Assembly: GCF_000231385.2 (NCBI RefSeq)
Contig: NC_018515.1
Coordinates: 3,492,501 to 3,556,500, forward strand
DNA from: Desulfosporosinus meridiei DSM 13257
Lineage (GTDB): Bacteria; Bacillota; Desulfitobacteriia; Desulfitobacteriales; Desulfitobacteriaceae
DNA length: 64,000 nucleotides
Reading direction: 5' to 3'
Numbering within the stretch: position 1 is the stretch's first letter; the number at the start of each line of letters is the position of its first letter. This document shows, one piece after another, positions 1-8,818 of this stretch. A program made the translations under genes and the position numbers. The notes under the pieces were generated by a model, which worked only from the letters and a program-made list of their open reading frames with translations, did no database searches and was not told where the DNA came from.

Positions 1-1
1 G

Positions 2-1486
2 CTAAACGATAATTCTTATCATCCCTATAATATTAAGCGTCTGGCAGGTGTTACCCACTACGGGACAGCTGCAGAGGTTGCTAAACAAGTCAAGCCTTCC
101 GGAGGCGGGGAAGTCATCATCGCCACCGGCGAAAATTTTCCGGATGCTCTGTCAATCTCCCCTTATGCTTCTGCACACGGTATTCCAATGGTTCTTGTTG
201 AGAAAAACACCCTCCCCGCTGAAAGTCTATCCTATCTTAAAGACGTCGAGCCGACGGATGTCACCATTGTTGGCGGCGTAGGTGCGGTGAGTGCTGCGGT
301 GGAGGCACAAATTCAAGACCTTTTCCCAGAGGCAAATATCCGCCGTTTTGGAGGTTATGACCAGTATGAAACCTCGGCATTGATTGCCAAGGCACTGTTC
401 GGTGACTCTAGTCCTAATCTTTTTGTGGCAACCGGAACAAATTTTCCGGATGCCCTCTCCGGCTCAGTTATTGCCGGTTCGACACAATCCCCTATCGTTT
501 TAGTAAAACCCAACGAGATTCCTGAGAAAGTAAGCTTGATCTACCTCAACTCCCTTTCAAACAAGACCGTCGTTGTCCTAGGCGGTACAAGCGTCGTTTC
601 TGAGTCTGTCTTCAATACGCTTAAATCCAGGCGCGCCCTCGATCCCGGTAATATACAGAGCAACCTTCATAACTCCGGACTAGCTGCTGCAAGTAATGGA
701 TGGATATATTATGGCAGCGGTCAAAATAATTCTCTATTATATAAAATGAAACCCGATGGATCAGCAGCGACTAAAGTTCTGGACGATAGTGCGGAACATC
801 TGAGTGCCATAGGCGATTCCATTTACTTCTCAAATGTTGTTGGATCATATCAAAAGATCCTAAATGAGGATTCCCCTAAACCTTCTCTTGTTTCGTCTGC
901 AGCTATGCCTTATGTCTTCGAGGATGCTAAACAAGTATACTATGCCAATGACGGGGGCCTCTACATTGACGGCGATGGTTTTGTGGCTTCAAAGCAAATT
1001 TTAAATAATTCCAGAAACGTCTTTATAAACTCCGGTTATATCTATTATCAGAAGGCATCAGCAATGGGTCCTAATCCAATTTACAGAGCAACTATGGATG
1101 GGACAGAGGAAACCTTGATTGTTGATGATGATGTAAAATCCTTTAGCATCAGTGACAATAAGCTTTTCTATATCAGTTATAACAATGGAAAAATATACAC
1201 CACGAATATCGACGGTACGGGAAAAAGGGAAGTTACCAGTGATGCTGCCGGAGCTTTAAATGTGCACAATAGCTGGATCTATTACAGCAATAAAGCAGAT
1301 GGATACAAACTTTACAAAGTTAAACTTGATGGTACCAGCCGGACAAAACTCACGGATAAGGATGAAGTATCGGCTATAACTATTGTAGGTGATTGGGTCT
1401 TTTTCACAAGAGGATTATCTGTCATGTCGATGGATCCATCGGTATATATGATGAAACAAGATGGGTCTAAGCTTCAAAAGATATAG
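2..1486 (+). CDS. Cell-wall-binding repeat 2 surface protein with DUF5050-like domain (5' end outside window)
   Basis: The reading frame is open from base 2, so the start lies upstream of the window. The first ~210 codons show cell-wall-binding repeat 2 (CWB2) patterns: an R-x-G-x-x-x-Y-x-T type start, then 'ATGENFPDALS' and later 'VATGTNFPDALSGS', each followed by a small hydrophobic strand. The C-terminal ~270 residues are repeats of the form 'G-x-I/W-I-Y-Y-x-N' followed by 'K-x-x-x-D-G-T/S', typical of DUF5050/beta-propeller modules. CWB2 proteins are exported and attach non-covalently to secondary wall polymers; the propeller probably faces outward. A hairpin with a T-rich tail follows the stop. 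Family call is firm; substrate unknown. Confidence 0.88.
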   Translation, partial: LNDNSYHPYNIKRLAGVTHYGTAAEVAKQVKPSGGGEVIIATGENFPDALSISPYASAHGIPMVLVEKNTLPAESLSYLKDVEPTDVTIVGGVGAVSAAVEAQIQDLFPEANIRRFGGYDQYETSALIAKALFGDSSPNLFVATGTNFPDALSGSVIAGSTQSPIVLVKPNEIPEKVSLIYLNSLSNKTVVVLGGTSVVSESVFNTLKSRRALDPGNIQSNLHNSGLAAASNGWIYYGSGQNNSLLYKMKPDGSAATKVLDDSAEHLSAIGDSIYFSNVVGSYQKILNEDSPKPSLVSSAAMPYVFEDAKQVYYANDGGLYIDGDGFVASKQILNNSRNVFINSGYIYYQKASAMGPNPIYRATMDGTEETLIVDDDVKSFSISDNKLFYISYNNGKIYTTNIDGTGKREVTSDAAGALNVHNSWIYYSNKADGYKLYKVKLDGTSRTKLTDKDEVSAITIVGDWVFFTRGLSVMSMDPSVYMMKQDGSKLQKI

Positions 1487-1528
1487 TAGGTATGGGTGTC
1501 TGCCATTTAATAGCCACTTAAACTTTTC

Positions 1529-1560
1529 AAGCCACCGTCTATGAACGGTGGCTTGTTGTT
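1529..1560 (+). terminator. Rho-independent terminator after the CWB2 gene
   Basis: A 10-bp stem (aagccaccgt / acggtggctt) with a 6-nt loop is followed by gttgttt, 43 bases after the stop of the surface-protein gene. Confidence 0.7.
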
Positions 1561-1621
1561 TAAAAACAGGTGCTTGTTTACACGGTAGAAATTAATAAAA
1601 AATAAGAATGCCGCCCAAAAG

Positions 1622-1867
1622 TTTCTTTGCGGTCTTGGGGAAGGCGCGTTCCCCTCCAAAAAGACCGCGACCCTCGAAGCCATGGAAGAAGAGCGGCGGC
1701 TTGCCTTTGTCGCTTCGGGATGTATAAGCCCTAACACTCAAAACCAACGCCTTTCGGCACTTAAGTCATTCATGCGCTATGCCATTTTGGAATATCCGGC
1801 CTTTCTCCAAGATGATCAACGGATACTTAATTGGAAAATAGTCAAAAGAATCCTTTCTCCATCATAG
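1622..1867 (+). pseudogene. Tyrosine recombinase/integrase relic (N-terminal core-binding domain)
   Basis: The frame reads through 'LEAMEEERRLAFVASG' and 'TQNQRLSALKSFMRYA', ending 'QRILNWKIVKR'. This matches the SAM-like N-terminal domain of XerC/D-type recombinases ('TRNQRLAALKSFFRY' pattern, then 'Q.IL.IP.K'). No catalytic domain (R...H-x-x-R...Y) follows, and no credible start precedes it, so it is a fragment of about 80 codons. It indicates past transposon or integrase activity between the surface protein and the AbfD-like gene. Confidence 0.6.
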
Positions 1868-2075
1868 AGGAAGGATTCTTCCTGTTAATTAAGAAGACGA
1901 AGTTTCGGAAACAATTGTTATTTGGTTGAAATTCAAAGTTTTTGATAACCCAATTTATTATTTATAACATTAAGAAAAAGGGGTTCAAGAATCTTTGTTG
2001 AATATTTTGAATATTAAGTTAGTACATCTTGTGATATTACTTCTATCCCTGCTTCATTAAAAAAGGAGGTTCATT

Positions 2076-3518
2076 ATGAAAACAGCAACTGAATACCTTG
2101 AGAGTATGAAGGCTTATAACCCAAGGATCTTTCTCGGCGGTAAGCAGGTCAACCTTCATGAAAATTCCACTACCTTGACCGTTCTTCGTGCTAACGCCAG
2201 GGTTTACGAACTGGCTGAAGATCCGAAATACGCTGACATTATGACTGCCGTTTCAGCATATTCAGGTGAAAAGGTAAGCCGAAACCTGCACATTTCCTCC
2301 AGCACCGCCGATTTAGAAAAAAGGTCAGAAATGGCCACCCTAACCAGCCAAATGCTGGGAACTTGTAATTATCGCTGCGTTGGGGCGGATGTATTGAACG
2401 CCTTAGCCGGTATCACTTGGGAAATGGACAAGGAGTTAGGCACAAATTATCACAGTCGCCTGCTCGATCATGTTAAATACCTCCAGGAAAACGACCTGGC
2501 AGTAAGCGGAGGGGTTACCGACGCTAAAGGTGACCGAACTAAACGGCCTGTGGAACAGGAGGATCCCGACGTCTACGTTCACGTCGTGGAAAAAAGAGAA
2601 GACGGCATCGTGGTACGGGGAGCAAAGGTTAGCCAGAGTGGAGCTATCGGCTCTCACGAGACCTTAGTAATCCCCACTATGGGCATGCGGCAAGGAGAAG
2701 AGGACTTCGCCGTTGCCTTTGCCGTACCCAACGGAACCGAAGGATTAACGTACATTTGTCAGTACACTCCCTTCACCGCTGAAAGAGAACTTTCCCCTGA
2801 CGTGAAATATCTGGGCAATCCCCTTTACGGGCAAAGGGAGACTTGCATCATGGTATTCGACAACGTATTTATACCTTGGGAACATGTTTTCATGTGCGGT
2901 GAAACAAAGTATTCCGGACGATTAGTCGCTCGGTTTGCCAAGACACATCGCATGAACTGCGGCGGTGCCTGTAAAGTAGGTTTTGCGGACCTGATCATCG
3001 GTGCCACCCAACTTGCCGCAGAGTACTCCGGGGTTCAAAAAGCACCTCATATTGTGGAAAAGATGACCGACATGATTCGAATCAATGAAACCGCTCGGGC
3101 CTGTACTATCGCCGCAGCGCTGAAAGGACATGAGGAACCCGCCGGCTCCGGCTTTTTTCAGCCGGATGACATCTTTGGCAACGCAGCCAAACTTACCATT
3201 GCCGACGGTTTTTGGGATATCTTGAAATGGGCCGGAGACATTGGCGGCGGGATGGCAGTAACCATGCCTTCCGAGCTGGAATTGGAAAATCCGGAAACAG
3301 CCCATTATGTCCGCAAGTTCATGAAAGCCTCAGCGCCGGCGGAACAACGCCTCCGAATCGCCAAGTTTATTCAAAACTGGTGTGCCGGCCTGCATGGTGC
3401 AGGTACTTGGCATGGCGCCGGTTCCCCCATGGCGCAAAAAATGGCCTTATATGCCCTTACTAACTTCGAAGAGAAAAAGAACCTTGCCAGAAGTCTAGCA
3501 GGTTTAAAAGAAGAATAA
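2076..3518 (+). CDS. 4-hydroxybutyryl-CoA dehydratase / 4-hydroxyphenylacetate 3-hydroxylase family flavoprotein (AbfD-like)
   Basis: 480 residues, start fixed by AAAAAAGGAGG 9 bases upstream. The protein has the HpaB/AbfD family layout (acyl-CoA-dehydrogenase-like fold). C97 and C101 ('CNYRC'), H291 and C299 ('HRMNCGGACK') sit close to the four [4Fe-4S] ligands of clostridial AbfD (C99, C103, H292, C299), which argues for an oxygen-sensitive FAD plus iron-sulfur dehydratase/isomerase rather than an FADH2 monooxygenase. One residue is inserted between the His and last Cys compared with the AbfD spacing I recall, and an extra Cys295 lies there. It is a lone gene ending in a terminator; no CoA transferase or 4-hydroxybutyrate dehydrogenase neighbours it, so the substrate is open (a hydroxyacyl-CoA is the best guess). 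Confidence 0.85.
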   Translation: MKTATEYLESMKAYNPRIFLGGKQVNLHENSTTLTVLRANARVYELAEDPKYADIMTAVSAYSGEKVSRNLHISSSTADLEKRSEMATLTSQMLGTCNYRCVGADVLNALAGITWEMDKELGTNYHSRLLDHVKYLQENDLAVSGGVTDAKGDRTKRPVEQEDPDVYVHVVEKREDGIVVRGAKVSQSGAIGSHETLVIPTMGMRQGEEDFAVAFAVPNGTEGLTYICQYTPFTAERELSPDVKYLGNPLYGQRETCIMVFDNVFIPWEHVFMCGETKYSGRLVARFAKTHRMNCGGACKVGFADLIIGATQLAAEYSGVQKAPHIVEKMTDMIRINETARACTIAAALKGHEEPAGSGFFQPDDIFGNAAKLTIADGFWDILKWAGDIGGGMAVTMPSELELENPETAHYVRKFMKASAPAEQRLRIAKFIQNWCAGLHGAGTWHGAGSPMAQKMALYALTNFEEKKNLARSLAGLKEE

Positions 3519-3677
3519 AGGCAAAATAAGAGCTCCCCATGTCTAATTTGGTCCTCATTGGAAACTAAGGAATTATCATTTGTATGGACTACTCATAATC
3601 GTAGTGAACTCGTTCAGCTCCCTTTGATTAGCCCGAATCAGAGGTTAAAAGAAATAACCGCAGTCCTTGTAAACTGT

Positions 3678-3726
3678 ACCCTGTAGAGTAGACGCTTAAA
3701 AGAGACTACTCTACAGGGTCTTTTTG
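3678..3726 (+). terminator. Strong hairpin terminator
   Basis: A 14-bp perfect stem (accctgtagagtag / ctactctacagggt) with a 13-14 nt loop is followed by ctttttg. It lies 160 bases after the AbfD-like gene; the long perfect stem could also be an IS end. Confidence 0.65.
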
Positions 3727-3765
3727 TGTACAATTAAGTTAGGAGGTACGAAACATAATGTCACC

Positions 3766-3996
3766 TTACACAAGAACATCAAGATCTTGAATAATGCTGG
3801 CACAATAGTCCTTAAGTTTCGGAATATCATCTGTAATCGTTTCCCACAAGCTTTCATCGTCAATTTTACCATAGTTATTAGCAACTACATTACGTAAGGC
3901 CTTGATTTGTGTCCAGGGAATTCCAGTATAGGTATTCTTAAAATCATCAGAAAGATGAGTGGTCAGTTCTCCAATTTGTAACACACAAAGAGCCGT
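3766..3996 (-). pseudogene. HepT-like (DUF86, HEPN) fragment
   Basis: The frame, open from about base 3996, reads 'LCVLQIGELTTHLSDDFK', then 'PWTQIKALRNVVANNYGKID' and an acidic tail. This is the C-terminal two thirds of HepT/DUF86 HEPN ribonuclease toxins, which are ~110 residues. The N-terminal helix is missing (a stop lies just upstream), and the conserved His of the R-x4-6-H motif is Asn ('RNVVANNY'). No MntA-type nucleotidyltransferase antitoxin is next to it. Treated as an inactive relic of a toxin-antitoxin pair. Confidence 0.65.
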
Positions 3997-4013
3997 TTAG
4001 TATATTAGAACAG

Positions 4014-5036
4014 TTAAATTCTTAAGGTATATGCAAATGAATAAGGTATATCTTCATTTTCTGGTGTTTCGAGCCAAGCCTTTTCTTTATGTGAGAAGTC
4101 AGTGATTTGACCAGATCCAAAATCATTAAAGAAGTTATTTACGTGCTTTATAATTTGGATTTCAATACCATCAAATATTTTTTTATCAAATTCTTTTTGT
4201 GCTTCAATAATTATTCTCGTATAACCATTGGAGCTTTCTTCTTCAGTAATTCTTATAGCATTGATACTTTGCATTGTTCCAAGTAATAAATCATGTGATT
4301 TTGGAACGGGTCCATATGGTAATCTCACATATGAAATTCCACTTATTGATTTTCCCTCATTTTTAAACATTAAAAAGTCAGCATACCATAATAACTTCAT
4401 TAATTTTGTTTTTAAAACATATTTATTCGAAAAGAAAATAATCAGATTCAATAATTTAATCGGATTAAATTTTGTATTCCCATTAAAAATAGTCTGTTCT
4501 TTCGAAAAGTAGATACTTCTTAATAAATCAAATATTATATTTTGCTCATTATTGGATATCAGATATTCTTTAATATTTTTTTCGATCTCTTCTTGCTCTT
4601 GAAAAGTTAAATTCTCCTTGTTTTCTTGATAAAAGTTAATTATAGAAGCAGGATTACTTTTTAATATTTTATAGATAGAAATGTGTGAAGAGTCAGGAAG
4701 TGATACTCCTGATTCATATCTTTTTACCGTTGAACTTCCCCAATTAAGTATTTTCGAAAAAAGTATCTGGTTTAATCCGTAATTATTTCGTACTCTTTTA
4801 AAATCATATAACCCCATACCATGTTTTATCTCATAATATTTTACACTTAAATTTTTAAGAGTATCATTTGCACAATCTTCATCATATACTTCATTCCCAC
4901 AGTTTTTACACACAAAAAATTTCTCATTAACTTTAATTGATTCATCTTTAAAATCAATAATTGAATCTTTTTCTTTTAATTCTGTTTCATAATAATCATT
5001 GCATTCATCACAGAATTTTTTCTTTAGTTCGTTCAT
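4014..5036 (-). CDS. Panacea (DUF4065/SocA) antitoxin with zinc ribbon and HTH
   Basis: 340 residues. An N-terminal zinc-binding region has two Cys pairs ('FCDEC' and 'FVCKNCGNE'), followed by an XRE/MqsA-like helix-turn-helix ('NQILFSKILNWGSSTVKRYESG', about residues 92-113) and a C-terminal Panacea/SocA-like domain ('KLMKLLWYADFL' and 'YVRLPYGPVP'). Family knowledge: Panacea domains neutralise unrelated toxins, and MqsA-type zinc-HTH parts bind operator DNA. It lies 63 bp downstream of an MqsR-like toxin on the same strand, so the two form one operon with the toxin first, as in mqsRA. The DNA-binding half is the likely autorepressor at the inverted repeats upstream. Low GC compared with the neighbouring genes suggests acquisition. 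Confidence 0.8.
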   Translation of the reverse strand: MNELKKKFCDECNDYYETELKEKDSIIDFKDESIKVNEKFFVCKNCGNEVYDEDCANDTLKNLSVKYYEIKHGMGLYDFKRVRNNYGLNQILFSKILNWGSSTVKRYESGVSLPDSSHISIYKILKSNPASIINFYQENKENLTFQEQEEIEKNIKEYLISNNEQNIIFDLLRSIYFSKEQTIFNGNTKFNPIKLLNLIIFFSNKYVLKTKLMKLLWYADFLMFKNEGKSISGISYVRLPYGPVPKSHDLLLGTMQSINAIRITEEESSNGYTRIIIEAQKEFDKKIFDGIEIQIIKHVNNFFNDFGSGQITDFSHKEKAWLETPENEDIPYSFAYTLRI

Positions 5037-5099
5037 TTGAACTTCCTCCGTAATAATTTATAATTTTATATTTATTTATATCGGGGTCCACATAGAGCA

Positions 5100-5465
5100 T
5101 TATTTTGCTCTATGTGGTTCATCCTCGTGAAATGAAATGCAAACGCACCCCCGTCTAAAATCATCCTTGAGCTTGATGTAGGCAACTTTGGTATTAACTT
5201 TAGACTTAAATTCCCATACAACAGGGTCTTCTGATGGCGGTTTTGAAGTAACATCAATCAATGGTCCATCTACATAATTGCTTTCATTTAATTGCATTAT
5301 GTAATCCCAAGCTTCATCAATGCTCTCAATACCTAACCGTGCAAGATGTTCAATATACCTTGTGCCATCTGGATAAGTCCGGGGTAAAAAATGACGTTTT
5401 CCCTGTACTATCAAGCTTCGCATTTTTGAAAGAAATAATTTTGAAAACTCAGCATTCATACTCAT
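5100..5465 (-). CDS. MqsR-family mRNA interferase-like toxin
   Basis: 121 residues; the start at 5465 has GAGAGGGGGCGG just upstream. The second half carries the MqsR pattern: 'MQLNESNYVDGPLID', then 'VVWEFKSKV', 'AYIKLK' and 'CVCISFHEDEP'. MqsR proteins are RelE-like ribosome-independent ribonucleases cutting at GCU; here the C-terminal strand matches the family ('YIKLK...ISFHE'). E. coli MqsR is 98 residues, so this one has an extended N-terminus. The following gene is a zinc-HTH-Panacea antitoxin instead of classical MqsA. Promoter and operators lie at 5491-5561. Function by homology; the exact target sequence is unknown. Confidence 0.72.
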   Translation of the reverse strand: MSMNAEFSKLFLSKMRSLIVQGKRHFLPRTYPDGTRYIEHLARLGIESIDEAWDYIMQLNESNYVDGPLIDVTSKPPSEDPVVWEFKSKVNTKVAYIKLKDDFRRGCVCISFHEDEPHRAK

Positions 5466-5490
5466 TAACCGCCCCCTCTCTTTAAATGTA

Positions 5491-5561
5491 GTACCAATTG
5501 ATACTACATTTATATTATATGCAAAAATTGCAAAAGTATCAATTGGTACCGCAATTTTTGC
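5491..5561 (-). promoter_or_regulatory. Promoter with two interleaved inverted repeats (toxin-antitoxin operator)
   Basis: Two different perfect inverted repeats interleave in the order A-B-A'-B'. A is gtaccaattgatac (5491-5504) with A' gtatcaattggtac (5536-5549); B is gcaaaaattgc (5521-5531) with B' gcaatttttgc (5551-5561). On the minus strand a consensus promoter is embedded: TTGATA at 5537-5542 inside A', a 17-bp spacer, and TATAAT at 5514-5519. Arm A covers the expected transcription start. Binding of the HTH antitoxin here would block RNA polymerase. Confidence 0.8.
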
Positions 5562-5694
5562 AAAAAAAATATTTAAATATTTTTTATAACAATAAGCTGT
5601 CGACTAATTACGTAATTGTCAAAAACTCTGCACATACCCATAAACGTTAGGAATTGAGATAATCACCTCAAGACTATTTGAGGAGGAATTATCC

Positions 5695-5892
5695 ATGACT
5701 CACGAAGAACAGTCCATCTTTAGACGCCAGCAGGTAAACGATTATCGTGCTTCTGGCCAGAGCGCTGCCGTATGGTGCTCAGAAAACAACCTAAGTATCA
5801 ATACACTCCGGTCCTGGCTTACAAAATGTAACCGCGAAGACAAAGCTGCCTCTCATCAGGATAGCTTTATCGAATTGAAGCAGACATCCTGA
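5695..5892 (+). pseudogene. IS66-family accessory protein TnpA relic
   Basis: A 65-codon frame with a good Shine-Dalgarno site (TTTGAGGAGG). It reads 'RRQQVNDYRASGQSAAVWC' then 'LSINTLRSWLTK', matching the HTH of IS66 TnpA accessory proteins (usually ~100 residues). The frame stops early and no tnpB or tnpC follows, so the element is decayed. From 5893 to 6059 only remnant sequence is visible before the aldehyde dehydrogenase stop. Confidence 0.6.
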
Positions 5893-6059
5893 GTTAGAAG
5901 TTGTCATGAACCTCCGAGATATTCTTCAAAATACCTCAACGCCAACAACAAGGGTCTGTTCCTTTTCTAAGAACAGACCCTTAATCATGTCGATTTCTTT
6001 GGTAATAATGTCAGGATTGATCCTTACTGCAACATTGGATCTCTTAGGGCTATAGCCGC

Positions 6060-7559
6060 CTAACAAATTTTCATCCAGATAGTCTTCATTTCTGTATACT
6101 GCCGGCTGGCCCACAAAGACTTATCTCTGCCGATAAATCCAGATTGTTTAAACCCGCCGAAGGGGGTTCCCATATCTCCTTCAGAAAAGCAGTTAACGGA
6201 GATGGTGCCTGCTTGGATTCCTCTGGATAGTCTATGAACTTCATTAACATCCTTTGACCAGATTGAAGCGTGCAGACCATATTCCGTATCATTAGCCATC
6301 TCAATGGCTTCTTCTTCGTTACTGAAAGTCATCACTGCTAATACAGGACCGAAGACCTCTTCTTTAGCAATGGTCATGCCTGCAGTGACATTGTCAAAAA
6401 TAGTGGGTTCGATAAAGTATCCTCCCGTTTCCTGCAAAATTTGGCGTCCTCCATAGACCAGATCCGCACCTTCAGCTTTGGAGGTTTCAATATACTCCAG
6501 AACCTTTTCCATATGAGATTTTTCAATCATAGAACCTAAACGAAATTGTGGGTCCAAGGGGTCCCCCACAGTCCAAGCCTTCGTTTTCTCGATAACAGCC
6601 TTTAGTAACTCATCCTTAATGTCTTTATGCACAATCAGTCTGGAGTTGGCGCTGCAGTTTTCACCCATATTCCAAAAAGCAGCCTGGGCAATTTCCTCAG
6701 CGGCAGCCTCCAGATCAGTAATATTAGGCATGACAATACAAGGGTTTTTGCCGCCTAACTCCAGAAGCACCCGCTTTAGATTTGATTTTCCTGAGTACTC
6801 CAGCAAGGTGCGGCCAACCGCTGTCGAGCCGGTGAAGGTTATCAGGTTAACATCCGGATGGAGAGCGATAGCTTCCCCTACCAAAGCCCCGGAACCGGTC
6901 ACCACGTTCAAAACTCCTGCAGGTATCCCTGCTTCCTGGGCCAATTCAGCAATTCTCAGCATAGTCATCGTGGTCAGCTTTGAGGGTTTCACTACCACAC
7001 TGTTGCCGGCAGCCAGAATCGGTCCCAGTTTCCAGGCAGCCATCAGCATAGGGAAATTCCAGGGCAGTACTGCTCCCACCACACCAATGGGCTCTCTTAC
7101 AATCATACTCACAATATCCGGAGGGGATGCTGTTACCTGATCCTCAAGCTTATCTGCAGCCTCCCCATGCCAGGCAAAACACTCCGCAGTTTCATAGACA
7201 TCGCTGGGAGCAATATCAGAAATAGGCCTGCCGCTGTCCAGGGATTCCAAGACTGCCAGTTCGTCTTTGTGTTCCAGAATCAGTTCACTCAGTGTTTGCA
7301 GTACCTTTTTCCGCTGGACTGGGGCCAGACCGGACCAGCTTTTGTCGTTAAAGGCCCTGCGGGCAGCCCTAACAGCCAAATCAACATCTTCTTCATTACA
7401 AGCAGTAATCTCCGTCAGTTTTTCTCCGGTAGCAGGATTTTCTGTGCTGAAGATTTTGCCTGATACGGATTCTACCTTCTCCCCGTCAATGAATGCCTTG
7501 GTAGGATATTGAATGCCTTGGGCAATTTTTTGATACTCCTCTTTACTTAATAATTCCAT
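6060..7559 (-). CDS. NAD(P)-dependent aldehyde dehydrogenase of the ectoine/hydroxyectoine-type locus
   Basis: About 499 residues from the ATG at 7559, chosen over the upstream in-frame ATG at 7580 because GGGGAGA lies 8 bases before it. All ALDH signatures are present: 'VLPWNFP', 'KPSKLTTMT', 'FTGSTAVGR', catalytic Glu in 'LELGGKNP', catalytic Cys in 'NMGENCSANS', and 'EEVFGPVLAV'. It resembles betaine-aldehyde/PuuC-type dehydrogenases acting on omega-amino aldehydes. It is the last gene of the M24-M20-ALDH unit. In ectoine breakdown this position is held by aspartate-semialdehyde dehydrogenase (DoeC); aminoacetaldehyde is another candidate substrate (see findings). Confidence 0.88.
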   Translation of the reverse strand: MELLSKEEYQKIAQGIQYPTKAFIDGEKVESVSGKIFSTENPATGEKLTEITACNEEDVDLAVRAARRAFNDKSWSGLAPVQRKKVLQTLSELILEHKDELAVLESLDSGRPISDIAPSDVYETAECFAWHGEAADKLEDQVTASPPDIVSMIVREPIGVVGAVLPWNFPMLMAAWKLGPILAAGNSVVVKPSKLTTMTMLRIAELAQEAGIPAGVLNVVTGSGALVGEAIALHPDVNLITFTGSTAVGRTLLEYSGKSNLKRVLLELGGKNPCIVMPNITDLEAAAEEIAQAAFWNMGENCSANSRLIVHKDIKDELLKAVIEKTKAWTVGDPLDPQFRLGSMIEKSHMEKVLEYIETSKAEGADLVYGGRQILQETGGYFIEPTIFDNVTAGMTIAKEEVFGPVLAVMTFSNEEEAIEMANDTEYGLHASIWSKDVNEVHRLSRGIQAGTISVNCFSEGDMGTPFGGFKQSGFIGRDKSLWASRQYTEMKTIWMKIC

Positions 7560-7611
7560 AGCTGTCTCCCCTTTTCTCATTAGTTATAATTTCAGGTCTG
7601 ATTTCCCCTCC

Positions 7612-8793
7612 TTAGACGCTGAGAAAACGCAAGGCTGATCTTACCTGCAGTTCAGCACCGTATTTCAACATGGCTTCATCAATATCAAAGGAAGAGTTAT
7701 GGTGGGGGTAGTTCGACTTGGTTTGGGGATTGTTAATCCCCACAAAGGTCATGACGGAAGGAACTCGCTGGCTGAATTCAGCAAAATCCTCTCCTGCCAG
7801 ACTGCGAAACACTTCTACATTGCCGAGGGAGGAATAGGTGTCTGCGGCAGCGCTCTTTACCAAAGCAACCATAGCCGGGTCATTAACCAGGGATGGATTG
7901 CTGGGAATAAAGTTCAGTTCATAGTCTAAATTCAAGGCTGCACAGGTTCCCTTAATCACTCTCTCAAAGCTTTCTAAAATCATGGGCTTAGCTACGGATT
8001 CATTGTTAAATAGGAAGCGAATGGTTCCCCCCAGTTCCACAAAATCGGGAATAGCATTTCGGACACTGCCGCTATGAATTTTTCCGAACATGATGACAAT
8101 AGGCAGCAAGGGGTCAAATTCCCGAGTGGCCAGTGACTGAACGGCATCAATGACTTTTGCCGCCCCTAAAATGGGGTCCAGGGCTGTATGGGGAGCCGAT
8201 GTGTGGCCGGACTTACCGATAATTTTCAGTTCGAATTCTTCAGTAGTTCCTAAGACCGGCCCGTCACTCAGACCAATTTTCCCGCTGGGAATGGCACTCC
8301 AAAGATGCAGGGCTAAGGCAGCGTCGACCTTGGGATTTTCCAGAACTCCGGCCTGAATCATGTCCAGAGCCCCTGCCTCCTCTTCATTGGGCTGGAAAAC
8401 AAATTTCACACACCCTTTAATTTCATCTTTATGATTAGCTAGGACCTTGGCGACAATCAGTTGAATTGCACAGTGCCCATCGTGACCGCAGGCATGCATC
8501 ACTCCCGGTATTTCGGATTTAAAGGTTAAATCCGTCTGCTCTTCGATGGGGAGGGCATCCATATCCGCACGAAGCAGCAAGGTTTTACCTGCTCCCCCCT
8601 CACCCTTTAACAAGCCAACCACACCTGTCTTCTCCAGCCTGGTAACTTCTAAGCCCAAGCTGCTCAGGTATTCTGCAATCATGCCTGAGGTACGGAATTC
8701 CTGATATCCCAATTCCGGATACTTGTGAAAATCTCGTCTTAAGGCAATAAGCTCATCCTCTAAGGAAGCGATTTCGTCTTTAATCTTCTCCAT
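7612..8793 (-). CDS. M20D-family amidohydrolase (N-acetyl-diamino acid deacetylase candidate)
   Basis: 393 residues with the M20 dizinc layout: 'LRADMDALP' near residue 75, 'MHACGHDGH' (Cys and His ligands), 'FVFQPNEEEAGA' (catalytic Glu), 'ALHLWS' and a late His in 'YPHHNSSFDID'. The lid/dimerisation domain lies in between ('GKSGHTSAP'). M20D enzymes release acyl groups from amino acids. It lies 25 bp downstream of the DoeA-like hydrolase and 52 bp before the aldehyde dehydrogenase. In that context the natural role is removal of acetate from N-acetyl-(hydroxy)diaminobutyrate, the job of DoeB in Proteobacteria, which belongs to a different (AstE/AspA) family. Start has GGGAGT upstream. Confidence 0.85.
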   Translation of the reverse strand: MEKIKDEIASLEDELIALRRDFHKYPELGYQEFRTSGMIAEYLSSLGLEVTRLEKTGVVGLLKGEGGAGKTLLLRADMDALPIEEQTDLTFKSEIPGVMHACGHDGHCAIQLIVAKVLANHKDEIKGCVKFVFQPNEEEAGALDMIQAGVLENPKVDAALALHLWSAIPSGKIGLSDGPVLGTTEEFELKIIGKSGHTSAPHTALDPILGAAKVIDAVQSLATREFDPLLPIVIMFGKIHSGSVRNAIPDFVELGGTIRFLFNNESVAKPMILESFERVIKGTCAALNLDYELNFIPSNPSLVNDPAMVALVKSAAADTYSSLGNVEVFRSLAGEDFAEFSQRVPSVMTFVGINNPQTKSNYPHHNSSFDIDEAMLKYGAELQVRSALRFLSV

Positions 8794-8818
8794 AGTCCTT
8801 TACTCCCTACATAAGGTT

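Noticed and set aside
5926-6114. 62-codon minus-strand frame overlapping the aldehyde dehydrogenase 3' end
   Set aside because: Its first 18 codons lie inside the real dehydrogenase gene in another frame; no ribosome site and no family match. The part beyond the overlap may be an old gene tail but cannot be supported.
6619-7140. Long plus-strand frames opposite the dehydrogenase, M20 and AAA+ genes
   Set aside because: They are antisense shadows of clearly conserved genes, with low-complexity composition and no ribosome sites.
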